The notes under the pieces are model-generated. The model saw nothing but the letters and a program-made list of their open reading frames with translations, did not search any database and had not been told where the DNA came from. The translations under genes were made by a program, and so were the position numbers. From NCBI GenBank assembly GCA_050288105.1, contig JBNKDE010000006.1, positions 1 through 64,000 on the forward strand: 64,000 nucleotides of DNA, read 5' to 3'. The stretch is from JACNJF01 sp050288105. GTDB lineage: Bacteria; Pseudomonadota; Gammaproteobacteria; GCA-001735895. Numbering within the stretch: the first letter of the stretch is position 1; every line of letters begins with the position of its first letter. Shown here in pieces: positions 43,582 to 52,048 of the stretch.

Positions 43582-44809
43582 AAAAGGTGAAAATAATCTG
43601 ATTGTCGGGCTGGATATCGGCACATCTAAGATTGTCGCAATCGTAGGCGAGGTGACCGTAGAAGGTGATATCGAAATTATCGGTATCGGTACTCAACCAT
43701 CACGCGGCCTTAAAAAAGGTGTCGTAGTGAATATTGAGTCTACTGTACAGTCGATTCAGCGTGCAGTGGAAGAAGCTGAGTTGATGGCGGGTTGTCAGAT
43801 TCGTTCGGTATATGCGGGGATAGCAGGCAGCCATGTGAGGAGTATTAATTCACACGGCATCGTTGCAATCAAAGATAAGGAAGTGACCCCGGCAGATGTG
43901 GCGCGGGTCATTGATGCGGCTAAAGCGGTCGCGATCCCGGCTGATCAACGCATTCTGCACGTTTTACCACAGGAGTTCCTGATCGATAACCAGGAAGGTA
44001 TCCGTGATCCTATCAGTATGTCGGGTGTGCGCCTTGAATCGAGAGTGCATCTGGTTACCGGCTCAGTGAGTGCTGCGCAGAACATTATCAAATGTGTGCG
44101 CCGCTGCGGACTGGAAGTCGATGACATTATCCTGGAACAGCTGGCATCCAGTGCGGCGGTATTGACCGATGATGAAAAAGAGCTAGGAGTGTGCCTGGTG
44201 GATATTGGTGGCGGAACCACCGATATCGCGATTTTTACAGAAGGCGCGATCAGGCATACGGCAGTAATTCCAATTGCTGGCGACCAGGTGACTAACGATA
44301 TTGCGGTTGCCCTGCGTACCCCAACCCAGTATGCGAACGATCTGAAAATTAAATATGCCTGTGCTTTGCGTCAACTGGCAAAAGAGGATGAAACCATAGA
44401 AGTACCCAGCGTGGGTGATCGTGAGCCACGCCGTCTCGCGCGCCAGACCCTGGCCGAAGTGGTAGAGCCTCGCTACGACGAATTGTTAAGCCTGGTGCAT
44501 GCCGAACTCAGACGCTCCGGGTTTGAAGAAATCTGTGCTGCGGGTGTGGTGCTTACCGGCGGCAGCTCCAAAATGGATGGCGTGGTGGAACTCGCGGAAG
44601 AGATTTTCCACATGCCGGTGAGACTGGGTGTGCCACAGCATGTGAAGGGCCTGGTCGATGTAATTCGTAATCCTATCCACGCAACAGGGGTAGGTTTATT
44701 GCTGTTTGGCAACAAGCAGCGCAGTAGTTTTTCCAGTAGAGAGCTGGAAGAAAACTCTGGTGACAGCTTATGGAAAAGAATGAAAAGCTGGTTCCAGGGT
44801 AATTTTTAG
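43574..44809 (+). CDS. ftsA: Cell division protein FtsA
   Basis: 411 residues from the ATG at 43574. Actin-fold phosphate loops: GLDIGTSKIVAIVGE and CLVDIGGGTTDIAIF. The C-terminal membrane-targeting helix is visible as LWKRMKSWFQGNF. It tethers FtsZ to the membrane and recruits later divisome proteins. It sits between ftsQ and ftsZ. Confidence 0.97.
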   Translation: MSKKGENNLIVGLDIGTSKIVAIVGEVTVEGDIEIIGIGTQPSRGLKKGVVVNIESTVQSIQRAVEEAELMAGCQIRSVYAGIAGSHVRSINSHGIVAIKDKEVTPADVARVIDAAKAVAIPADQRILHVLPQEFLIDNQEGIRDPISMSGVRLESRVHLVTGSVSAAQNIIKCVRRCGLEVDDIILEQLASSAAVLTDDEKELGVCLVDIGGGTTDIAIFTEGAIRHTAVIPIAGDQVTNDIAVALRTPTQYANDLKIKYACALRQLAKEDETIEVPSVGDREPRRLARQTLAEVVEPRYDELLSLVHAELRRSGFEEICAAGVVLTGGSSKMDGVVELAEEIFHMPVRLGVPQHVKGLVDVIRNPIHATGVGLLLFGNKQRSSFSSRELEENSGDSLWKRMKSWFQGNF

Positions 44810-44840
44810 TAATCAACTTAAAAGTAAGAGGAGACATAAC

Positions 44841-46007
44841 ATGTTTGAACTAATGGATGCATTTTCACAAAGTGCAACAATTAAGGTAATGGGCGTCGGT
44901 GGTGGTGGCGGTAACGCCGTACAGCACATGGTTGAGTCGGGTATCGAAGGTGTCGAGTTTATGTGCGTCAACACCGATATCCAGGCGCTGAAACATATGA
45001 AAGCGAAAACCACTATCCAGATTGGTAGTAGTATCACCAAGGGCCTGGGTGCGGGTGCTGATCCGGGTATCGGTCGACAGGCCGCGATGGAAGATCGTGA
45101 AAGAATCCAGGAAGCAATTTCCGGTAGTGATATGTTGTTTATCACTGCTGGTATGGGTGGTGGAACCGGGACTGGAGCGGCGCCAATCATTGCGCAGATT
45201 GCCAAGGAAATGGGTATTTTAACCGTAGCCGTTGTGACCAAGCCTTTTGGCTTTGAGCGTGCCAAGCGCATGATGCTGGCCGAGCAGGGTATTAAGGAGT
45301 TATCTGGTATGGTGGATTCGCTGATTACCATCCCGAATGAAAAATTATTACCTGTACTGGGTAAGCAAACCTCGGTACTGGAAGTTTTCAAAACCGCTAA
45401 CGACGTACTGCGCGGTGCGGTACAGGGTATCGCCGAACTGATCACCTGCCCAGGTCTGATTAATGTGGATTTTGCCGACGTGCGTACGGTCATGTCAGAA
45501 ATGGGTATGGCGATGATGGGTTCAGGAACTGCAAGTGGTGAAAATCGCGCCAAGGAAGCCGCCGAAGCAGCGGTCGCCTCGCCACTACTGGAAGATATTA
45601 ATATCTCTGGTGCGCAGGGCATTCTGGTGAATGTTACCGCTGGTCTGGATCTGTCGATTGGTGAGCTGGATGATGTGGGTAACACCATTACTTCTATGGC
45701 ATCAGACGATGCGACTGTGGTTGTGGGTACGGTTATCGACTCTGAAATGGCCAGCGGTGAACTGCGCGTCACTCTGGTAGCTACAGGACTGGGTAAAAAG
45801 AAGGAAGAGATTAAGCCCGTTCCTGAAGTAGCGACTATCAAGCCTGAGCGTACTGGCGAAATTGACTATGCCAAGCTGGATCAGCCTACGATAATGCGCT
45901 CTACCGCGACCAAGAAAGTGATGGGCGATACGATAGAAATGCCCGTAGATAAGGAAAGCATGGAATACCTGGAAATCCCGGCATTCCTGCGTCGCCAGGC
46001 CGACTAA
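44841..46007 (+). CDS. ftsZ: Cell division GTPase FtsZ
   Basis: 388 residues. It has the tubulin signature GGMGGGTGTGAAP, N-terminal IKVMGVGGGGGNAVQHM, and the conserved C-terminal peptide region LEIPAFLRRQAD that binds FtsA and ZipA. GAGGAG lies 10 bases before the start. It ends the dcw cluster; lpxC, the common next gene, is absent. Confidence 0.98.
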   Translation: MFELMDAFSQSATIKVMGVGGGGGNAVQHMVESGIEGVEFMCVNTDIQALKHMKAKTTIQIGSSITKGLGAGADPGIGRQAAMEDRERIQEAISGSDMLFITAGMGGGTGTGAAPIIAQIAKEMGILTVAVVTKPFGFERAKRMMLAEQGIKELSGMVDSLITIPNEKLLPVLGKQTSVLEVFKTANDVLRGAVQGIAELITCPGLINVDFADVRTVMSEMGMAMMGSGTASGENRAKEAAEAAVASPLLEDINISGAQGILVNVTAGLDLSIGELDDVGNTITSMASDDATVVVGTVIDSEMASGELRVTLVATGLGKKKEEIKPVPEVATIKPERTGEIDYAKLDQPTIMRSTATKKVMGDTIEMPVDKESMEYLEIPAFLRRQAD

Positions 46008-46033
46008 TAGCCTGAACTTCTCTTACACCTCGT

Positions 46034-46053
46034 CGGGTTCAGGGATGAACCCG
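46034..46053 (+). terminator. Weak hairpin after ftsZ
   Basis: CGGGTTC and GAACCCG form a 7-bp stem around AGGGAT, followed by a modest T-rich tract (GGTTTTAT). It could end the dcw transcript. The T-run is short and several bases away. Confidence 0.35.
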
Positions 46054-46209
46054 AAAGGTTTTATATGCACCTCCCGAGTGCAGATGTACGGGTCCCCGCA
46101 ATAAAAATCCGCGCTACTACTCAATGCAAACGCAATTGAGTTGAAACATGGTCGACGTCGAAACAGAGTGATATGATCTGTTTCGTATTTCATAAAAACC
46201 ATAACGCCC

Positions 46210-48765
46210 ATGAATCCAACAATCTTTGATCTTGAAGTACGTCCCATCATTCCCGAAAAACTCTCTGGATTAAATCAGCTGGCGAATAACCTGCTGTATA
46301 GCTGGGATCGAAATGTACGCGGTTTGTTCTATCGTCTGGATTTGAATCTATGGGATCGATGTGAGCATAAACCCAAGGTTTTCCTACGCCGCATTGCACA
46401 GAAAACGCTAGATGATGCGGCCAAGGACAATGTGTTCATGGAAGAATATAACCGCGTGATGTCGGCCTATAACAGCTATCTGCAGAAGGTTACGCACGAT
46501 GAAATCGACGGCCACCTGGATGCGGACAATGATTTAATTGCCTATTTTTGTGCCGAGTTTGGCTTGCATGAAAGTTTCCCAATTTACTCTGGTGGTCTGG
46601 GGATTCTGGCCGGTGATCACTGCAAGGCGGTGAGTGACCTCGGCGTACCGTTTGTCGCGATAGGGCTACTGTATCGGCAGGGGTATTTCACGCAGCATAT
46701 TGATGGCTCGGGCAATCAGATAGCCACCTATCCGGTAACCAGCTTTAGTGAGCTACCCATACAAAAAGCTCTCGATGAAGCAGGTAACGAAATCATCGTC
46801 GAGATCCAGTTTCCCGGGCGGATAGTAAAGTTAAAAGCCTGGCACACCCAGGCTGGTCATACGCGTATGTACCTGCTGGACAGCAATCTACAGGAAAATA
46901 GTGAAGCGGACCGGGAAATTACGTTCCAGCTGTATGGCGGAGATCGCGTGATGCGCCTGCAACAGGAAATTGTGCTGGGTATCGGCGGTGTACGCCTGAT
47001 TCGAAAATTAGGCCTAAAGCCTAACGTATGGCATATCAATGAAGGCCATGCGGCTTTCCTGATTCTTGAACGCTGCAGGGAACTGGTTGCAGATGGTATG
47101 AAGTTTGATGCGGCACTGGAAATGGTCGCCGCCAATAATGTATTTACTACCCATACTCCCGTTGCTGCAGGTCATGATATGTTCGACGAGAGCTTGATGA
47201 GAGAAACCTTTGAGCTCTGTGCCGGAAATCTGAATATTGATTTCCAGACCTTTATGAATATAGGCTCAACGCCGAATGCACCGCATAGTTTTAACATGAC
47301 GTCGCTGGCCCTGCGCGGTTCACGATTTCATAATGGGGTTAGTCGGATTCATGGGGGTGTTGCTTCAGAAATGGAATCCTATATCTGGGAGCAGATTCCT
47401 CCGCACGAGAATCCAATCACCTACGTGACCAATGGTGTGCATGTGCCAACGTTTCTGGCACGCGAATGGGTCAACCTGTTCGATATGCGTTTTCGTGAAT
47501 GGCGTAATCAGCTGTTAAATAAAAAATACTGGAAGTGTATCGATTTTATTCCTGATCACAGGTTCTGGAGTCTACGCCAGGAACTGAAAACCCAGATGCT
47601 GGAAAACCTGCATAAATATACCCTCAAACGTTATACCCGGAATAATGCCAATGAGGCGTTAATCAAGCGTATTACGCAGATTATAAGCAAACCTGAAGCC
47701 GATGTACTGGTATTGGGGTTTGCACGGAGATTTGCTACCTATAAAAGAGCAACCCTGTTATTTAAGGATCCAGAGCGATTAGCGCGCTTGTTAAATGATC
47801 CGGAAAAACCGGTAATGATTGTGTTTGCTGGTAAGGCACATCCCAGCGACCAACCGGGGCAGGACCTGATCCGTACCATTCATACTTATGCGCATCGACC
47901 AGAGTTTCAGGGCAAGATTATCCTGCTTGAAGACTACAATATGTCAATGGCGCGCAGCCTGGTGACCGGCGTGGACGTATGGGTGAATACCCCTCAATAT
48001 CCGCTGGAAGCGAGTGGTACCTCTGGTGAAAAAGCGGCCATCAATGGTGTGCTCAACCTGAGTGTACTCGATGGCTGGTGGGGAGAGGGCTATAACGGTA
48101 AAAACGGCTGGGCTGTCTCGCCGCATGATGCACATACCGATAATGAAATCCGTGACCGAGAAGAGGCCAATGATCTTCTTGATATCCTGGAGCATGAAAT
48201 TATTCCGATCTTTTACAATCGCGGTAAACAGGGCTATTCAAAATACTGGGTAAAGTTATCCAAGGCTTCGATGAAATCCTGCATTCCAAGATTTAACGCA
48301 TCGCGCATGGTCATGGATTACGTTAAAAAGCTGTATGCACCTGCCAGGCGCCAGGGACAACTGATGCAGGCAAATAATTTTGCGGCAGCTATAGAATTAG
48401 CCGCCTGGAAAAAGAAAATTCATGCAAACTGGCATAATATTAAATTCGTTCGCCTGGATGAGTCACGTACACACATTAAAACGAATGAAACCCTCGATAT
48501 TAAAATCAGTGCTTACCTGAATGGATTAACCCCGCAAGACGTAACGGTGGAATGTGTCGTTGGGATAAATAAAAACGGTTCAGGCCATTTAACAGTTAAA
48601 GAAAAGCACCACTTAAAATATCAGGGCCAGGAAGGGAATAATCATATTTTTACGCTCAGTTTAATGCCTTCTAACCCGGGCCTGAACCTGTATAAAATTA
48701 GAATGTATCCCTATCACAGGATGCTCAGCCATCCACTGGAGACGGGGTATCTGGCCTGGCTTTGA
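46210..48765 (+). CDS. glgP: Alpha-glucan phosphorylase (DUF3417 type)
   Basis: 851 residues. An N-terminal DUF3417 domain (LSGLNQLANNLLYSWDRNVR) and GT35 catalytic domain are present, with IYSGGLGILAGDH, THTPVAAGHDMF and the PLP-lysine segment SGTSGEKAAING (about K608). A C-terminal beta domain follows. This is the MalP-like branch found in many bacteria and archaea, distinct from enteric GlgP. It phosphorolyses glycogen or maltodextrin to glucose-1-P. No strong ribosome site is seen. It lies downstream of ftsZ and near malQ and glgC. Confidence 0.93.
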   Translation: MNPTIFDLEVRPIIPEKLSGLNQLANNLLYSWDRNVRGLFYRLDLNLWDRCEHKPKVFLRRIAQKTLDDAAKDNVFMEEYNRVMSAYNSYLQKVTHDEIDGHLDADNDLIAYFCAEFGLHESFPIYSGGLGILAGDHCKAVSDLGVPFVAIGLLYRQGYFTQHIDGSGNQIATYPVTSFSELPIQKALDEAGNEIIVEIQFPGRIVKLKAWHTQAGHTRMYLLDSNLQENSEADREITFQLYGGDRVMRLQQEIVLGIGGVRLIRKLGLKPNVWHINEGHAAFLILERCRELVADGMKFDAALEMVAANNVFTTHTPVAAGHDMFDESLMRETFELCAGNLNIDFQTFMNIGSTPNAPHSFNMTSLALRGSRFHNGVSRIHGGVASEMESYIWEQIPPHENPITYVTNGVHVPTFLAREWVNLFDMRFREWRNQLLNKKYWKCIDFIPDHRFWSLRQELKTQMLENLHKYTLKRYTRNNANEALIKRITQIISKPEADVLVLGFARRFATYKRATLLFKDPERLARLLNDPEKPVMIVFAGKAHPSDQPGQDLIRTIHTYAHRPEFQGKIILLEDYNMSMARSLVTGVDVWVNTPQYPLEASGTSGEKAAINGVLNLSVLDGWWGEGYNGKNGWAVSPHDAHTDNEIRDREEANDLLDILEHEIIPIFYNRGKQGYSKYWVKLSKASMKSCIPRFNASRMVMDYVKKLYAPARRQGQLMQANNFAAAIELAAWKKKIHANWHNIKFVRLDESRTHIKTNETLDIKISAYLNGLTPQDVTVECVVGINKNGSGHLTVKEKHHLKYQGQEGNNHIFTLSLMPSNPGLNLYKIRMYPYHRMLSHPLETGYLAWL

Positions 48766-48822
48766 GCGAGTTGGTAAGGCACGAGAAATTAAAAAATTAA
48801 TATCCTTAAAGATGGTTAGCTA

Positions 48823-48835
48823 AGCAGAATATAGT
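48823..48835 (+). repeat. 13-base inverted repeat, left copy
   Basis: AGCAGAATATAGT in the glgP/transglutaminase gap. Its exact reverse complement lies at 51981-51993 on the other side of the transglutaminase-domain gene. The function is unknown and it may be chance. Confidence 0.3.
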
Positions 48836-48875
48836 TGTTCGCGAATAGCGAGATACCCAACCTGTTGGAAAGCGA

Positions 48876-51854
48876 TTACTTCGATAATCGCCACTGGGTT
48901 TTTAAGGTTTCGACAAACTGTTTGTCTTTCCCGTTTTCACTTGAAATATACAGAATAAACTCGCTGTCGTCCTTGCGGGTAATAGTAACCGAAGAAATTT
49001 CTGATCTGGTTTGAGAGTAAGTGGCTTTAATATTTTTAACTTCTGAAAAGCGAGCGCTTTCAAAGTTTAAACGATTATTATCATCTTTCCAGTAGGAAAA
49101 AACATGCGAGCGGGTGAATCCATTCCCATCATCCCGCATATTAAACATGGCGTCGCTATAAAAATAAATCAGCTTCTCGTCTACCGGGAATAAATTCTGA
49201 CGCTGCATGAATTTAATATCATGTACCCAGAGCTGCTTACCTTCGACTATGCTACCGCTGGGTAGTAAATACACAGAAGTTGCAAACAGGTATAACAGAT
49301 AAGGTGTGAACAGGGCACTGACTATAGAATGTCTGAGCATCCAGCGGGAGTTATTACTGTATGCCTGTTGCTGATTTTGCTTAATATGATTTATATAATT
49401 GAGCAGGGGGAGTACCAGTAACGGCTCCAGGATCATTACTGGGATGAGCAGATTATCCTGGTAGGAAAGTACCAATGCGGAAAAAAAAGCCAGTGCGAAA
49501 AGTACCGCCAGCGGCCTGCTGAGTACTTTATTTTCCTGATACCGAGCTTCGCTATCCTTCACTAATTCCTGGTACAAAGGGTAATACCAGAAGTTGTTAA
49601 AAATACCCCGGATTACAGGCATTATATGACTTTTATTTTCTGATTTTACATATAACCAGTTGCGATAAAACCAGTAAACATTATAGATTCCGAAGGTGAC
49701 AATATTCAGCGCCATAAATTTAGCCAGCGATACCGGATAAAAAATAGATTCTTCTGCAGCAGAATTTTTTCTGCTTTCTTTGCGCCAGTCTATGATCGAA
49801 AAAGCTAAACCGCTAATCAACAGCACGATATAAATATCGATAGTTAACTGATAGTAGTCAGTTGTTTCTTCTGCACTGGTTGCTGAATCGGAAATTATAG
49901 ATTTTTGTATACCGTATCGTGCCACTTTAAAAACCTTTGATCTTGCCTCCAGGTAGGACTTGATATCTTCTTCTCTAATATCACCGGTTAGCAGATTTAA
50001 TTGATAGTTCAGCCTCAGTATCTGGTTTTTAGCATTGTATTTTGCGCTATAACTAAAATTAAAGAATGGATTTTCTTCGCTTAGTTGCTCATCATCAAAA
50101 GTCCAGCCCTGTGTCGGGAATTGAACGGTGATTGTTTGCTTAATGTTTTTTGGGTAGTCGATTGAAAAAGGTGCATTTCTATTTTCCTGCTCTGGCCTGG
50201 GTAGATGGCCACGAATACTATCGGCGTAAAAATCCGCAAAATATTTGTTTTTATCTGTGTTTTTCTCCCAGAACTCTAGCAACTGGTAATCTTCAGAGGT
50301 AGTAATTTTGCCTTCTTCAATATTCTCCTGTATGGAAAGCTTTTTACTGGTTTTTATTGCTCCATAGTAATCCTGGTAATATTCGATGTAGTCCTTTTGC
50401 AGTGAGTTGATCCCATCAGTATGAAAATTAGAAAACTGGCGTTCGGCTTCCAGGCCCGTATATTCGGTAGATGTTTGCAACTGGGCTGGATGTTCAGCTC
50501 CGCTGGTGAGATCGAAATGGTCCTGCGTGATCAACCAGGATTTATCTGGAATATCGTTCATGCGTTCCAGGTTTTGCGTCGCTGAATCAATAACCAGCGC
50601 ATGGTAATAATTAGGTTGATATATATCGGATAGTTTCCCCTGTTGAAATTGCCGGGTGGGGTCCAGCCAGAGGGCTTCGTTATTATGTACAACTTTTACG
50701 ATGACGTGATCAAAGGCATTCACCATCGCCGGATATTTAGCCAGTTCCCTGGTTATTTCGGTATTCACCAAAGCAGGTTTCGCTTCTATACCCAGCTGCT
50801 TGAGAATGGAAATAAACAGTACCGCCTTATCCTTGCAGTCACCATATCGCCTTTTTAATGTTTCCGCAGCAGTAGCGGGCTGGTGTGAACTTACACCTAA
50901 TTCTATGCCGAAATAGCGCACTTCTGACTGGACGAATTTCAATGCGTGCACAATTCTCTGAGAGGGGTCTGTGTAATTTTTTGCAATCGATGATGCAATC
51001 TCCTTAACTTCAGGGCTGTCATCGATTGCCCTTTGATATAAGGGCAGAGCCCAGGATACAACCTGATTCCAGTTGCTGGTCTCTGAAAAAATAATTTGTG
51101 CATAGGGGTCGTACCACTCGGGTGTTTCACTATTGGTGGTGAGAACGTCCTGGTCTGTAATGGAGTACGAGTATTCAGTATAGGTTTCGTGCTGCTGTTT
51201 CGGGATATAAACAGCAGTATTGAGCTTGACGATATTTAACGGAGTCTTTTTACCCCACAATAATCTGAGGCTCTGCTGATGAACAGGAACTGACCACTGT
51301 ATATACTTGCTGTGAGCGAACAGCCCCTGGTAAATCGGGTTGCTCCCTGTTTTGGAATAGCTGTATTCAATAATGTCACCATTACGTATATCGTCAAGAA
51401 TGTAATTCGCAGTCAGGCGCCCATCAATGATACTGTTTTCAAGATCTGTTTCTCTTTGAATAATTGTGAGTTTTGCAGATTGTGCTTTATCTAGTAGCTG
51501 ATTGTCGCGCCTGACATTTAACGAATGTAGGGTGACTTTTTCATAGGCTGGATCAAAAATAATACTGATTTGGGAAGCGCTTTCCAGACCCCGTTGATTT
51601 ACGATCAATTTTGCATAGTGATTGTAAAATTCTGGCGCTTTATTTTCCCTGACCCTTATCTGTCGATCCGTTAATAAAAAATACGTGCCGTCCTCAATAG
51701 AGTCATGAGGCAAAGTTTGCGGAACATTGACCGGTGTTGGATTTACCCACGTTGGTGCGGCTGATAACTGGATTTCATGACTTTCTGCAAATAGGGGGCT
51801 TGTTGAAAAAGCAACGATAAACAGTACTAATGTGGCTAACTTCCTTGAGATCAT
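48876..51854 (-). CDS. DUF3857-transglutaminase-like multidomain membrane protein
   Basis: 992 residues. A signal peptide (LATLVLFIVAFSTSPLFA) leads into a DUF3857 beta domain (about 30-250) and a transglutaminase-like core with a complete Cys-His-Asp triad: C340 in RRYGDCKDK, H383 in NAFDHVIVK and D398 in LWLDPT. A further beta domain follows. Then come several membrane segments from about residue 675, with a DUF4234-like stretch (FMALNIVTFGIYNVYWFYRN), and a C-terminal soluble domain (about 870-992). The intact triad suggests an active periplasmic protease or transferase. The substrate is unknown. It lies within a glycogen gene group, convergent with glgP. Confidence 0.75.
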   Translation of the reverse strand: MISRKLATLVLFIVAFSTSPLFAESHEIQLSAAPTWVNPTPVNVPQTLPHDSIEDGTYFLLTDRQIRVRENKAPEFYNHYAKLIVNQRGLESASQISIIFDPAYEKVTLHSLNVRRDNQLLDKAQSAKLTIIQRETDLENSIIDGRLTANYILDDIRNGDIIEYSYSKTGSNPIYQGLFAHSKYIQWSVPVHQQSLRLLWGKKTPLNIVKLNTAVYIPKQQHETYTEYSYSITDQDVLTTNSETPEWYDPYAQIIFSETSNWNQVVSWALPLYQRAIDDSPEVKEIASSIAKNYTDPSQRIVHALKFVQSEVRYFGIELGVSSHQPATAAETLKRRYGDCKDKAVLFISILKQLGIEAKPALVNTEITRELAKYPAMVNAFDHVIVKVVHNNEALWLDPTRQFQQGKLSDIYQPNYYHALVIDSATQNLERMNDIPDKSWLITQDHFDLTSGAEHPAQLQTSTEYTGLEAERQFSNFHTDGINSLQKDYIEYYQDYYGAIKTSKKLSIQENIEEGKITTSEDYQLLEFWEKNTDKNKYFADFYADSIRGHLPRPEQENRNAPFSIDYPKNIKQTITVQFPTQGWTFDDEQLSEENPFFNFSYSAKYNAKNQILRLNYQLNLLTGDIREEDIKSYLEARSKVFKVARYGIQKSIISDSATSAEETTDYYQLTIDIYIVLLISGLAFSIIDWRKESRKNSAAEESIFYPVSLAKFMALNIVTFGIYNVYWFYRNWLYVKSENKSHIMPVIRGIFNNFWYYPLYQELVKDSEARYQENKVLSRPLAVLFALAFFSALVLSYQDNLLIPVMILEPLLVLPLLNYINHIKQNQQQAYSNNSRWMLRHSIVSALFTPYLLYLFATSVYLLPSGSIVEGKQLWVHDIKFMQRQNLFPVDEKLIYFYSDAMFNMRDDGNGFTRSHVFSYWKDDNNRLNFESARFSEVKNIKATYSQTRSEISSVTITRKDDSEFILYISSENGKDKQFVETLKTQWRLSK

Positions 51855-51933
51855 CTGGTTCCATTTGCTCTGGTTATACTTTGTTAAAGTATAGGATACA
51901 TCAAAATAAAGGTATTAAATTCTGCAGTCTATA

Positions 51934-51954
51934 GTTCGCGTTTTCGCTTTGCGA
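51934..51954. other. Small hairpin upstream of the transglutaminase-like gene
   Basis: TTCGC and GCGAA pair around an 11-base loop in the 194-base gap between the GGDEF gene and the transglutaminase-like gene. No T-run follows. Its role is unclear. Confidence 0.25.
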
Positions 51955-51980
51955 ACGCAGGATAAATTATAAGGCGCATC

Positions 51981-51993
51981 ACTATATTCTGCT
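51981..51993 (-). repeat. 13-base inverted repeat, right copy
   Basis: ACTATATTCTGCT is the exact reverse complement of 48823-48835. A related CTATATTCAG lies 16 bases further on (52011-52020). Together they make a small cluster of similar words in this gap. Confidence 0.3.
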
Positions 51994-52048
51994 AGCATCA
52001 AATCGTGTTGCTATATTCAGTAGAACAGGTTTTTTAAGCAAAAAGCGT

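Noticed and set aside
46023..46250. 75-residue minus-strand frame after ftsZ
   Set aside because: It overlaps the start of glgP, has no ribosome site and resembles no protein family I know. The sequence could be a dispersed noncoding repeat but I cannot show that.
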